NCBI GenBank assembly: GCA_902801325.1
Contig: CADCHQ010000019.1
Span: 1 to 64,000, forward strand
Source of the DNA: an uncultured Bacteroidales bacterium
GTDB lineage: Bacteria > Bacteroidota > Bacteroidia > Bacteroidales > Bacteroidaceae
Length of the DNA stretch: 64,000 bases
Reading direction: 5' to 3'
Each line of letters starts with the position of its first letter. Position 1 is the first letter of the stretch. Of this stretch, positions 7,448 through 14,882 are shown one piece after another. The notes below the pieces were generated by a model, which ran no database searches, was not told the DNA's origin, and worked only from the letters and a program-made list of their open reading frames with translations. Made by a program: the position numbers and the translations under genes.

Positions 7448-9966
7448 TAGTTAAATAAAATTTTAAAATGAATTCCTTTATTATTAATAGGTTCCTCTAT
7501 GGAAATCGAAGCATTGAAAGAATTCAAAGACTCTTTTATCAGATACATACCAAAGCCTGATCCTTTCTTTTTTCCAGAGACGGCAAAATTGAATATTTCT
7601 TTAGGATTGTTTTTAAACTTATCCGTGAGGCCTAATCCGTCGTCATAGATATCAATACATAATTTGGCACCCTGCATTACACAATCTATCCAAATATTAT
7701 GAGCTTGCCAATCCACAGAGTTACTGATAAAATTATCCAAAATCAGACTAAGGTCTAGTTTACTTCCAATAACAGCAAACACTTCTACGGATGTTTTAAA
7801 ATGGCACTGTATAGGATTATGCACTTCATTCCTAAGATATCCTTCTATAAATAGAGGCAGATTTATTTTCTGTGAATCAGATTTTGCCAAATCGCAATTT
7901 AATATCAGGTCCGTAGCCTTGAGAGATTTGAGTGACAAATTACGAATCTTAGAAAGGGAAGAAATGAAAGCATCATAATAAGACGTATCTTTAATCCCAT
8001 CTCCTACGGTGTTTATTAACTCATCAATATTCTCATTAATACGACTGTTATTATTCTTTACATGATGTATTAACGCATCAGTATCAGGGCTTGACGCTTT
8101 TTTGTAAAATTCAACTTTAAGCGATTCTAATTGTTTCTCCTTTTCTGCCTTTTCACGTTTTTCTTTTTCTTCAGCAACCTTTTGCTCTGCCTTCAACTTC
8201 TCATTCTCAGCCTTTATTCTCTCATTTTCCGCTTTTAGTTTAGCAACTTCTGCGGCACGTCTTCTTTCTTCCTCCTGTTGTGCCCTTTGTTCAGCCTTCT
8301 TTTTTTCTTCTTCTGCCTCAGTGGCCCGTCGTTCAGCATCGGCAGCCTTTTTCTCTGCCTCTTCTTTTTGACGATTAAGTTCTTCTATTCGCAGCTTGGC
8401 TTCATCTATCTTTTTCAACAACGTGGCATCACCAGTTCTTTTCGCTATAGTTTCAAGGTCTGTAATAAATTGTGATTTAACGCTATTGGACCCAAACTGC
8501 CCGCTTAAAAGATTGGCAAGGTCTGGATTGTAATAAATAATCTCGACATTATCATCTGAAGATAATGTCTTAATAAGCCTTACAAAATCTATTTTACTGC
8601 CCAAACTTGAGTCAAAAACATAATTGGGGGTTTCAGAATCCTTGTCTTCTGTTTGTAGTTTCTTTCTCTCTTCTTTTCCTTCTTCTTCAGAAGAGAAATA
8701 TTCATTTTTCAAGAAGCCTTCTCCCCACAATACACCAACAACGTAACGCTCAAGACGCCTATGAGCCGTTTCAAACAACTTTCTAACCTGACGAGCCATC
8801 GGTCTGTCAACCAAACCTCCATCTCGACTTGACACTTCTTTTAAGTCATCTACTCGGTCAGTATGAATGTCCACGCGACCTAAAAGATCTCGGCTACCAA
8901 GATGCCTATTATATCCTTGTTGTGCTCTAAAATCCAATCCCCAACTATCATCACCTGTTTCTCCAAAAGGCAAAATGCGGAAACCATTTCTGAATAGGAA
9001 TACTGATCCGTAATTCACTGCATCAACACCCATAATACGCGAAAAGTTGTACTTCGCAGCTCTGTTGAGAAATGAAATAGATACAGTGGCATCCTCTATC
9101 AAACCGAATTCCAAATTCTCTTCCTCAATTCTGTAGATATCGACACCTCTGTCTGAAAGGATTGTGGTAATGATGTTATGATTAACTCGAACGTCAATTT
9201 GGGTCGTCTTAAGTTTTATGATATTGGTAATACTATTCTTTAAGACGCCATTAACAATATCTCTATCATAGCCTCTTCCAATATCTACTAGTCTTTTATC
9301 TTCATTATCTTCTCGCTCACAAATAATCTCAATGGCAAAATCATTTGTTTCCGAGATGGGATTGATAAGTTTCTCTAAAGAACGCTTTAATTCCAATATA
9401 TGCTTCCTTGTCCAGGGTGTTTCCTCATCATGCAGACCCGTAATCTCAATAATAGTCCCATGGTTCTCTTGTAAAGGAAAAACTATGGGAGCCGTCACAA
9501 CTTCATGACCAACTTTCACGTTAGCAAACTCTATCTTTTGATCTTTTTCAAACTTTTCCCAGTCAACTATGATACGTTCTACGATATGACTTTCTTTACT
9601 ACACGTTGTCATAGTCATAAAGCGACCAAGTCTATCACACGAAAAACGCCCTATACCTTTTGCTCCAGCATAGTATCTCTTTATCTTATCTCTATAAGAT
9701 TGCTGTCTCTCATCTTCCTCTGCTCCGTCTTTTTTTTCAGAATAACCTACAAAAAGCCATTTGTTGCGTATTTCTTCAAAGGTCATTCCTTTTCCATTAT
9801 CAGCAATTGTTATTTTGTCGTCTGCAAAGGTAATAATAACCCTACTTGCATAAGCATCATATGAGTTCTTGACAAGTTCAAATATGGCAATATTATCACT
9901 TGTAATAAGATCCTTTCCCACAAGATCCTTTAGGGCTGAGCTTATCTTAAATTGCAACTCGTCCAT
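7447..9966 (-). CDS. Double-GHKL ATPase: HSP90/MORC-like N-domain plus histidine-kinase C-domain
   Basis: 839 residues with two ATP-binding GHKL domains. The first (residues 1-250) has the N box FELVKNSYDAYA (29-40), ADNGKGM (55-61) and GAKGIGRF, as in HSP90, MutL and MORC proteins. A charged coiled coil of alternating Glu, Lys and Ala follows at about residues 520-635. Then come ALIHHVKNNNSRI, a plausible phospho-accepting His box, and a histidine-kinase ATPase with LDNFISNS, YDDGLGL and GSGFGMYL. It is expected to sense something through the first ATPase and to signal to the receiver encoded next. It sits 1 nt after the cytosine methyltransferase stop. MORC/MutL-like ATPases beside methyltransferases are known from restriction-type islands (Iyer, Abhiman and Aravind). 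The fusion to a kinase core is the unusual part. Confidence 0.75.
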   Translation of the reverse strand: MDELQFKISSALKDLVGKDLITSDNIAIFELVKNSYDAYASRVIITFADDKITIADNGKGMTFEEIRNKWLFVGYSEKKDGAEEDERQQSYRDKIKRYYAGAKGIGRFSCDRLGRFMTMTTCSKESHIVERIIVDWEKFEKDQKIEFANVKVGHEVVTAPIVFPLQENHGTIIEITGLHDEETPWTRKHILELKRSLEKLINPISETNDFAIEIICEREDNEDKRLVDIGRGYDRDIVNGVLKNSITNIIKLKTTQIDVRVNHNIITTILSDRGVDIYRIEEENLEFGLIEDATVSISFLNRAAKYNFSRIMGVDAVNYGSVFLFRNGFRILPFGETGDDSWGLDFRAQQGYNRHLGSRDLLGRVDIHTDRVDDLKEVSSRDGGLVDRPMARQVRKLFETAHRRLERYVVGVLWGEGFLKNEYFSSEEEGKEERKKLQTEDKDSETPNYVFDSSLGSKIDFVRLIKTLSSDDNVEIIYYNPDLANLLSGQFGSNSVKSQFITDLETIAKRTGDATLLKKIDEAKLRIEELNRQKEEAEKKAADAERRATEAEEEKKKAEQRAQQEEERRRAAEVAKLKAENERIKAENEKLKAEQKVAEEKEKREKAEKEKQLESLKVEFYKKASSPDTDALIHHVKNNNSRINENIDELINTVGDGIKDTSYYDAFISSLSKIRNLSLKSLKATDLILNCDLAKSDSQKINLPLFIEGYLRNEVHNPIQCHFKTSVEVFAVIGSKLDLSLILDNFISNSVDWQAHNIWIDCVMQGAKLCIDIYDDGLGLTDKFKNNPKEIFNFAVSGKKKGSGFGMYLIKESLNSFNASISIEEPINNKGIHFKILFN

Positions 9967-9967
9967 A

Positions 9968-11176
9968 CTAAATCAAAGTTTTAAGAACCAATCCTGCCTG
10001 TTGTGCAAACAATGGTGGAATGGCATTTCCCACCTGACTATAACGTGGAACCTCTTTCTTACGCATATCGCCTCCAGTCGTATACTTACTTTTAAACTCA
10101 TACCAATCTGGGAACGACTGAATTCGTGCACATTCGCGTACAGTCATGATACGAGGCTCTTGATAGTGAAGATAGTCATCTGGCATATTGGTAATAGTTG
10201 GCGCCACAGACTGGCCGTCCAAGATAAACAAACCACGCTGTTTGATTCCCCATTTTTCTCTGGCCTTGCCATCAATGCGTTTACCCTTTTCGGGATACTC
10301 CTTTATGAGCCTATCAAACGTTGCCTGCTTTTCTGCAGTATGCTTGGCAAAGCTATGGCTATTTGGCACATCATCTTCAATACCAGCTCTCATATACCGT
10401 TGATATGCCGAATCAATTGACCCGTATAATCCTGATTTGAACCCCTTGCGGTCAGGAGTGTCCACCTCTCCATTGGAGCGTAACAAATCAGAAATTGCAT
10501 CTGTAATATTAGCATTCTGGTTCAAACCATGTTTGGCCAAAAACTTCTTTCTATTAGCTTTCAGCCTTTCCAGAAAGATTTTTGAAACGCCCTTTTCTCC
10601 ATTTCGGACCCCAACCAATATAAAGCGTTTTCTACGCTGAGGAACACCATATTCAGAAAAATCAATCACTTGGGGGCATACATCATATCCCATTCTCTGC
10701 AAGCGATTCAGCACAACCACAGAATACGGAATTGCATCGGCATTCTCCCTTTTACCAAAGGGATAAGTAAAGCCCTTAACATTTTCAAAAAGAATCATTC
10801 TGGGCATCACCATTGAGATAAAATCTATGTAAGCAAATACTAGTTGATTCCTTATGTCATCGGCCACCCTTTTACCTGCCATACTGAAACCTTGGCAAGG
10901 CGGTCCACCCACAACAAGATCTATAGTTCCTCGAAGTCCAATCAATTCTTTTTTGTATTTCTTGTTAACCTCAAGAATATCCAACGGTTCTTTTGGCAAC
11001 CAATTTGGCCAGGAAAAATGTCTTTTCCCGTCAATAAGGTTATATCTGAGAGTCTCAAAAGCGCACGGATTCTTTTCAACAGCAAACACACCGTTCCATC
11101 CCGCATAATACAGACCTAGTGAGAGACCTCCGCAACCTGCGAACAAATCAATTACGGTATATTTCTTCTTTCTCAT
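9968..11176 (-). CDS. DNA cytosine-C5 methyltransferase
   Basis: 402 residues, complete. Motif I is DLFAGCGGLSLG (10-21), the catalytic motif IV GGPPCQGFS has its Cys at residue 94, motif VI is FENVKGF, motif VIII includes QRRKRF, and motif X is QVGNAIPP. It transfers methyl groups to cytosine C5. The variable target-recognition region lies about residues 220-330; the target sequence cannot be predicted. It is the first gene of the - strand operon. No canonical type II endonuclease is visible, so the methyl mark may instead serve as the self signal for the kinase/protease module downstream. Confidence 0.92.
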   Translation of the reverse strand: MRKKKYTVIDLFAGCGGLSLGLYYAGWNGVFAVEKNPCAFETLRYNLIDGKRHFSWPNWLPKEPLDILEVNKKYKKELIGLRGTIDLVVGGPPCQGFSMAGKRVADDIRNQLVFAYIDFISMVMPRMILFENVKGFTYPFGKRENADAIPYSVVVLNRLQRMGYDVCPQVIDFSEYGVPQRRKRFILVGVRNGEKGVSKIFLERLKANRKKFLAKHGLNQNANITDAISDLLRSNGEVDTPDRKGFKSGLYGSIDSAYQRYMRAGIEDDVPNSHSFAKHTAEKQATFDRLIKEYPEKGKRIDGKAREKWGIKQRGLFILDGQSVAPTITNMPDDYLHYQEPRIMTVRECARIQSFPDWYEFKSKYTTGGDMRKKEVPRYSQVGNAIPPLFAQQAGLVLKTLI

Positions 11177-11226
11177 TAAGACAACTCTTTATATACTCTT
11201 TTTTAGATTATCATATACGCCCTTGC

Positions 11227-11234
11227 AAAATTAG
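11227..11234 (-). promoter_or_regulatory. -7 element of the methyltransferase/kinase/CHAT operon
   Basis: On the minus strand TAATTTTG matches TAnnTTTG and lies about 50 nt before the methyltransferase ATG. No perfect -33 TTTG is present at 19-20 nt. Confidence 0.5.
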
Positions 11235-11908
11235 CGATTTCCTCTCATTCTAACTGCATTATTTTGCGATTATTATAACTTTTTAACCTCAAAACGGGTT
11301 ATTTGTAGCATATATGCACTACTAACTCTTATTTTTCTCCCCTTCCATTTCTATTAGTAATTAATCTTCTTCCCTTGCCCGCTATGCCATAGCGCATTGT
11401 CCTCATCTTTTGTCACATTTTGGCCATTCGGCTTTGCCACTTTACTTGCTCAAAAGGACCTCTCTTCCTCGTTACAGTGCGGCTATGTTCCGCTTAGCCG
11501 CTAAAGCCACCTTTCATTTTGTGTAATACTCGCAGATAATACCATTAGAGATATTTCCCAAAGTTACATTTTAGCATCATTGTATGCTGCCCGGTCGAAA
11601 GTATCTCATTAATACATTTCCTCTATTTTTTCTTTTAGCATACTCATTTTTATTTGAACAGAAAAAGGATATATGTAATAGCAAACATACAAAGGACATA
11701 CACCATATTTCGTTAGTCGAACTTGTAATTATCAAACTTGGATTTACATATCACGGAATTAACATAAATTTGAGTGATAAGATCATTTGTGGAATTGTAT
11801 TGGTTATTTAGGAGCTTTTCCTTATAATCTTTATAATTCATACCAGCTATACTGCCATAAAAGAAACTTGATTTCTTTTCAAGTTCTACGTGTTTAAATT
11901 CACCATAG
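11235..11908. other. Intergenic stretch without a convincing gene
   Basis: About 670 bases between the defence operon and the DUF4143 ATPase. The part at 11380-11530 has the base composition of coding DNA but stops in all frames within short distances, so it may be a decayed gene or repeat. A 75-codon + strand ORF at 11584-11811 has no recognisable motif. I see no terminator or repeat arms. Confidence 0.4.
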
Positions 11909-13162
11909 TCAGTCTTCCATCAGCCATTTCCACGCCGGCACCACGGGTATTCCCTCTTCCACGCCCTCCTCATCATACGTAATCAGCAGGCACTTCCAGT
12001 CCTCGTGCGCCTTGGCATACTTCACCAGTGGCGGCACCTCCCTGTTGTTAGTGGTCTCCTCCCTGATACTGTAGGATACCTGTATGGCCAGTTTCTCGTC
12101 AGGTAATATAAAGTCTATCTCCTTGTCAGCATTTAAATAATACACATTCTTCTTGCCAAACCGCCTGCACAGTTCCACCGCCACCATGTTCTCCAGTAGT
12201 GAAGTCTCTGAGTTCATCAGGAACAAGTTCAGCAGTCCGTTGTCAACGAAATAGTATTTCTTCTGCGTCTCCTTCTCAGTCAATTTCCCCACCTCGTTCT
12301 CCATGGGCAGTATCAGCCAACTGTCTGCGGTATAATCCACATAGTCTATCGTAGTAGGCACACTGATAGGCGCCCCCGTTGCCACGATTACATTCTTCAG
12401 CCTATTATACGACAACGGTTGCTTTACGCTCTCCGCCATCTTCTTGATTAGGATGTTCAACACCCTGTCGTTCTTAATGTTATTTCGAGCGCAGATGTCA
12501 CCCAGATAAATCTTCTGATATAGGCTCGACAGCATAGCCCTTTTATTCTTAAACGATAATATCTCGGGCAAACCACCATAATAAAAGTATTCGTTCAGAT
12601 GCCGCTTTACCTCGCTCCGCTGTATCGTGTCATACTCCCAATGCTCTTTGAGTTCCACCTGCTGCGCTGCCAGATACTCTTTGAATGAATAGGGGTATGC
12701 ATCATAGATAAAGAACCGTCCGCCCAGCGTAGTGGCTACCTCCTTGCTAAGCATCTTCGCATTGCTACCCGTCACATAGACCCTATATTTCGCATCAGCC
12801 AACCTCCGCACGAACTTGTCCCAGTGCGGAATGTTTTGCACCTCGTCCAGAAAGACCACAGGCTTCTTGCCATACAATTCCAGATGGGCCTCCAGTAGAC
12901 TGTTGAAGTCTTCCGTTTGGAATTCTGCCAGACGCTCATCCTCAAAGTCCACAAACAGAATCTCGTCCCATCCCTTTCCTGCTGCCTGCAACTGACGCAC
13001 ACGCTGATACAGCAAGTACGACTTACCCGCATGTCTCACGCCAACTATCACATAGTTTCCATTTTCCTCAAAGTCAATGGACCGAGGTACTATTACCGCC
13101 TCATCCACCTCGCGTTGCTTACTGATCAGGCATTGTTTGATGACATCCTTACTAATACTCAT
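11909..13162 (-). CDS. AAA ATPase with DUF4143 (archaeal-type ATPase family)
   Basis: 417 residues. The Walker A region is VGVRHAGKSYLLYQ at about residues 37-50 (GxxxAGKS), with a Walker B-like VVFLDEVQNI near residue 100 and the sensor-like VYVTGSNAKML. The C-terminal DUF4143 half contains YYFVDNGLLNLFL and ends with a PD-(D/E)XK-like stretch, YYLNADKEIDFILPDEKLAIQVSYS. Such proteins are abundant as single genes in Bacteroidetes, and their physiological role is unknown. It has its own promoter (TAACTTTG on the minus strand). Length and motifs look intact. Confidence 0.85.
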   Translation of the reverse strand: MSISKDVIKQCLISKQREVDEAVIVPRSIDFEENGNYVIVGVRHAGKSYLLYQRVRQLQAAGKGWDEILFVDFEDERLAEFQTEDFNSLLEAHLELYGKKPVVFLDEVQNIPHWDKFVRRLADAKYRVYVTGSNAKMLSKEVATTLGGRFFIYDAYPYSFKEYLAAQQVELKEHWEYDTIQRSEVKRHLNEYFYYGGLPEILSFKNKRAMLSSLYQKIYLGDICARNNIKNDRVLNILIKKMAESVKQPLSYNRLKNVIVATGAPISVPTTIDYVDYTADSWLILPMENEVGKLTEKETQKKYYFVDNGLLNLFLMNSETSLLENMVAVELCRRFGKKNVYYLNADKEIDFILPDEKLAIQVSYSIREETTNNREVPPLVKYAKAHEDWKCLLITYDEEGVEEGIPVVPAWKWLMED

Positions 13163-13210
13163 ATAAATTGTAATTTATAAGAATTATGCGATTTTATCAA
13201 GTTTGGTTTA

Positions 13211-13218
13211 CAAAGTTA
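13211..13218 (-). promoter_or_regulatory. -7 element for the DUF4143 ATPase gene
   Basis: TAACTTTG on the minus strand, about 49 nt before the ATG at 13162. It fits the Bacteroidetes TAnnTTTG consensus; the -33 box is weak. Confidence 0.6.
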
Positions 13219-13555
13219 AGCATTTTTTATAAAACATAATTAATAATCTCCACTTTTTCGCAAAATTTTCACAGTTTTATTACAAATCATTGGTTTTTCC
13301 TCCAAAGTGAAAATCCCTCCAGGGTTATCCTTGTCAAAATATAGCTGTATTTTATAAGTGTAGCAGTTGGCGGATTTTTGATATGGCAATTGGCAGACTG
13401 CGTCATCATTCTATCACTGCACCACCAACTTGCCTGTTTCCTGTAGCTCTTTCATAAAAGATTCTTTTTAACTCGGCAAAGACCCCACCTGTTAAGCCAT
13501 TTTTAATCCGTTGACTAACAGTGCATTATAAAAGTTGTTAGTTTTTGTTAGTTAT

Positions 13556-13588
13556 AAGCCGCCAAAATATTTGGTGGCTTATTTTTTT
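13556..13588 (+). terminator. Terminator-like hairpin overlapping the promoter
   Basis: AAGCCGCCAAA (13556-13566) pairs with TTTGGTGGCTT (13570-13580) around a 3-nt loop and is followed by seven T. The second arm contains the promoter's -33 TTTG, so upstream transcription would end exactly where the new promoter begins. Confidence 0.7.
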
Positions 13589-13601
13589 GTTTAGAACTTT
13601 G
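13570..13601 (+). promoter_or_regulatory. Promoter of the exported-protein cluster
   Basis: -33 TTTG (13570-13573), spacer of exactly 20 nt, -7 GAACTTTG (13594-13601), one mismatch to TAnnTTTG. The ATG follows at 13651. Confidence 0.65.
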
Positions 13602-13650
13602 TGGACGGAACAGTATAACTAATTAATAAATAAACTAACAAACTACAACC

Positions 13651-14865
13651 ATGAAAAGAATCATTATCCTTGCCGTAATGGCGGCTCTTATCACATCTGT
13701 ATGTAACGCACAGTTGTATGTAAAAAGCAATGGGCGAGTTTGTATTAATACTGATCAAAGTCCACGAGCCTTATTTACAATTAAAGGGGATCATGCTTCA
13801 TCGTCAAACACGAATGATGGTCCTCCTTTTAATGCAGAAATAAATGTTACCAGACATGGAGCACTTTCACTTGTAACAGATACCGCTACTTGCAGAGACG
13901 CCTGGTATGCTCAATATTCACGACTAGAAAGTTCATACAATTCTCCGATTGGTTTATATTCAATCGTTAAAGGCCTTAACTCAAACAGAGTGACTGGAAT
14001 AAAAAATTATGTCTATGGTGGCAATAACTGTTATAGTATATTTGGTGGTCTATCAGGTACTTCTACTATGACAAATGGTGTTGGGATTTTTGGAAGCACA
14101 ATTAGTACGGAAATTACTCCTGGTGGAATATATGCTGGTTATTTTTATGGTGATGTCAAAGCAACTGGAACTATTTATGGAACATTGGTAAGTCCGTCTT
14201 CCGTTTCATCTCCTTCTCAAGGTGGCACTACCATAAACCTCTCAGAAGAGGCAACAAGAGGAGAGAGCATCACAGAAAAACTCCGACAAGTGGACTTACT
14301 ACAGATGGAACGCATAAATCAAGATGGAAGCATAGCCGCAAACAAAGCAATAAAGAAAGCTACCTGCATAAATGATGAAGGCGAAGAAGTACCTGCCGAA
14401 GATCCTGTCCAGACAGAACTTTCTTCTATCAGTTATGGTTTGGCGGCAGACCAATTGAAAAAAGTGTACCCAGAACTGGTGTACGAGGACAAGGAGGGGA
14501 ACTACAGCATCAACTATATCGAGATGGTGCCCCTGTTGGTTCAAAGCATCAAGGAACTTTCAGCTGAAGTCGCCACACTGAAAGAGCAACTTGGTGTTCA
14601 AGACCCGAAGAAGACTGCCATGAAAATGAAGTTAAAACAAGGTGAAGATGCAGATAATGTCCAACTTACGATTCCTGATGAGGCACAAAAAATAACACTG
14701 AACATTTACGACCTAAGTGGCAAGACGGTTCGTACAACTGACGTAAACGAAAGTGGAAACATCAATCTTTCGGCCTATACGAAAGGATTACCCACAGGTA
14801 CTTATGCATATAGCCTCATTGTGGACGGAAAGAAGCAGAAGGCACGTAAGATTATGGTAAAATAA
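13651..14865 (+). CDS. Exported protein with T9SS-type C-terminal sorting tail
   Basis: 404 residues. It has a signal peptide (MKRIIILAVMAALITSVCNA), then a Gly/Ser/Thr-rich beta region. A short coiled coil (ELSAEVATLKEQL) follows, of the kind seen before tail-fibre/peptidase-S74-like ends. The last 80 residues are a type A sorting domain: NIYDLSGKTVRTTDV, then GLPTGTYAYSLIVDG and KKQKARKIMVK. It should be exported through Sec and the type IX system and be anchored or released at the cell surface. It sits 17 nt before the C25 peptidase gene and may be its substrate, scaffold or surface partner; the sequence does not say which. Confidence 0.7.
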   Translation: MKRIIILAVMAALITSVCNAQLYVKSNGRVCINTDQSPRALFTIKGDHASSSNTNDGPPFNAEINVTRHGALSLVTDTATCRDAWYAQYSRLESSYNSPIGLYSIVKGLNSNRVTGIKNYVYGGNNCYSIFGGLSGTSTMTNGVGIFGSTISTEITPGGIYAGYFYGDVKATGTIYGTLVSPSSVSSPSQGGTTINLSEEATRGESITEKLRQVDLLQMERINQDGSIAANKAIKKATCINDEGEEVPAEDPVQTELSSISYGLAADQLKKVYPELVYEDKEGNYSINYIEMVPLLVQSIKELSAEVATLKEQLGVQDPKKTAMKMKLKQGEDADNVQLTIPDEAQKITLNIYDLSGKTVRTTDVNESGNINLSAYTKGLPTGTYAYSLIVDGKKQKARKIMVK

Positions 14866-14882
14866 AAGGAAGGAGGATTGCC

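Larger units (their letters stand above)
13488..13606 (+). repeat. Leader repeat, copy 1 (about 118 bp), upstream of the C25 peptidase cluster
   Basis: Nearly identical to 22251-22370. Shared blocks include CCTGTTAAGC, TTGACTAACA, GCATTATAAAAGTTGTTAG, the hairpin at 13556-13580 and GAACTTTGTGG. Both copies lie upstream of genes for exported proteins, so the repeat looks like a duplicated regulatory leader. Confidence 0.85.

Noticed and set aside
11584..11811. 75-codon + strand ORF with a hydrophobic segment
   Set aside because: No motif, no promoter match, AT-rich composition where chance ORFs are frequent, and isolated between opposite-strand genes.
13651..14865. Possible phage tail-fibre gene
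   Set aside because: The Gly/Ser-rich beta region and coiled coil look fibre-like, but the signal peptide and T9SS-type tail show an exported cellular protein.
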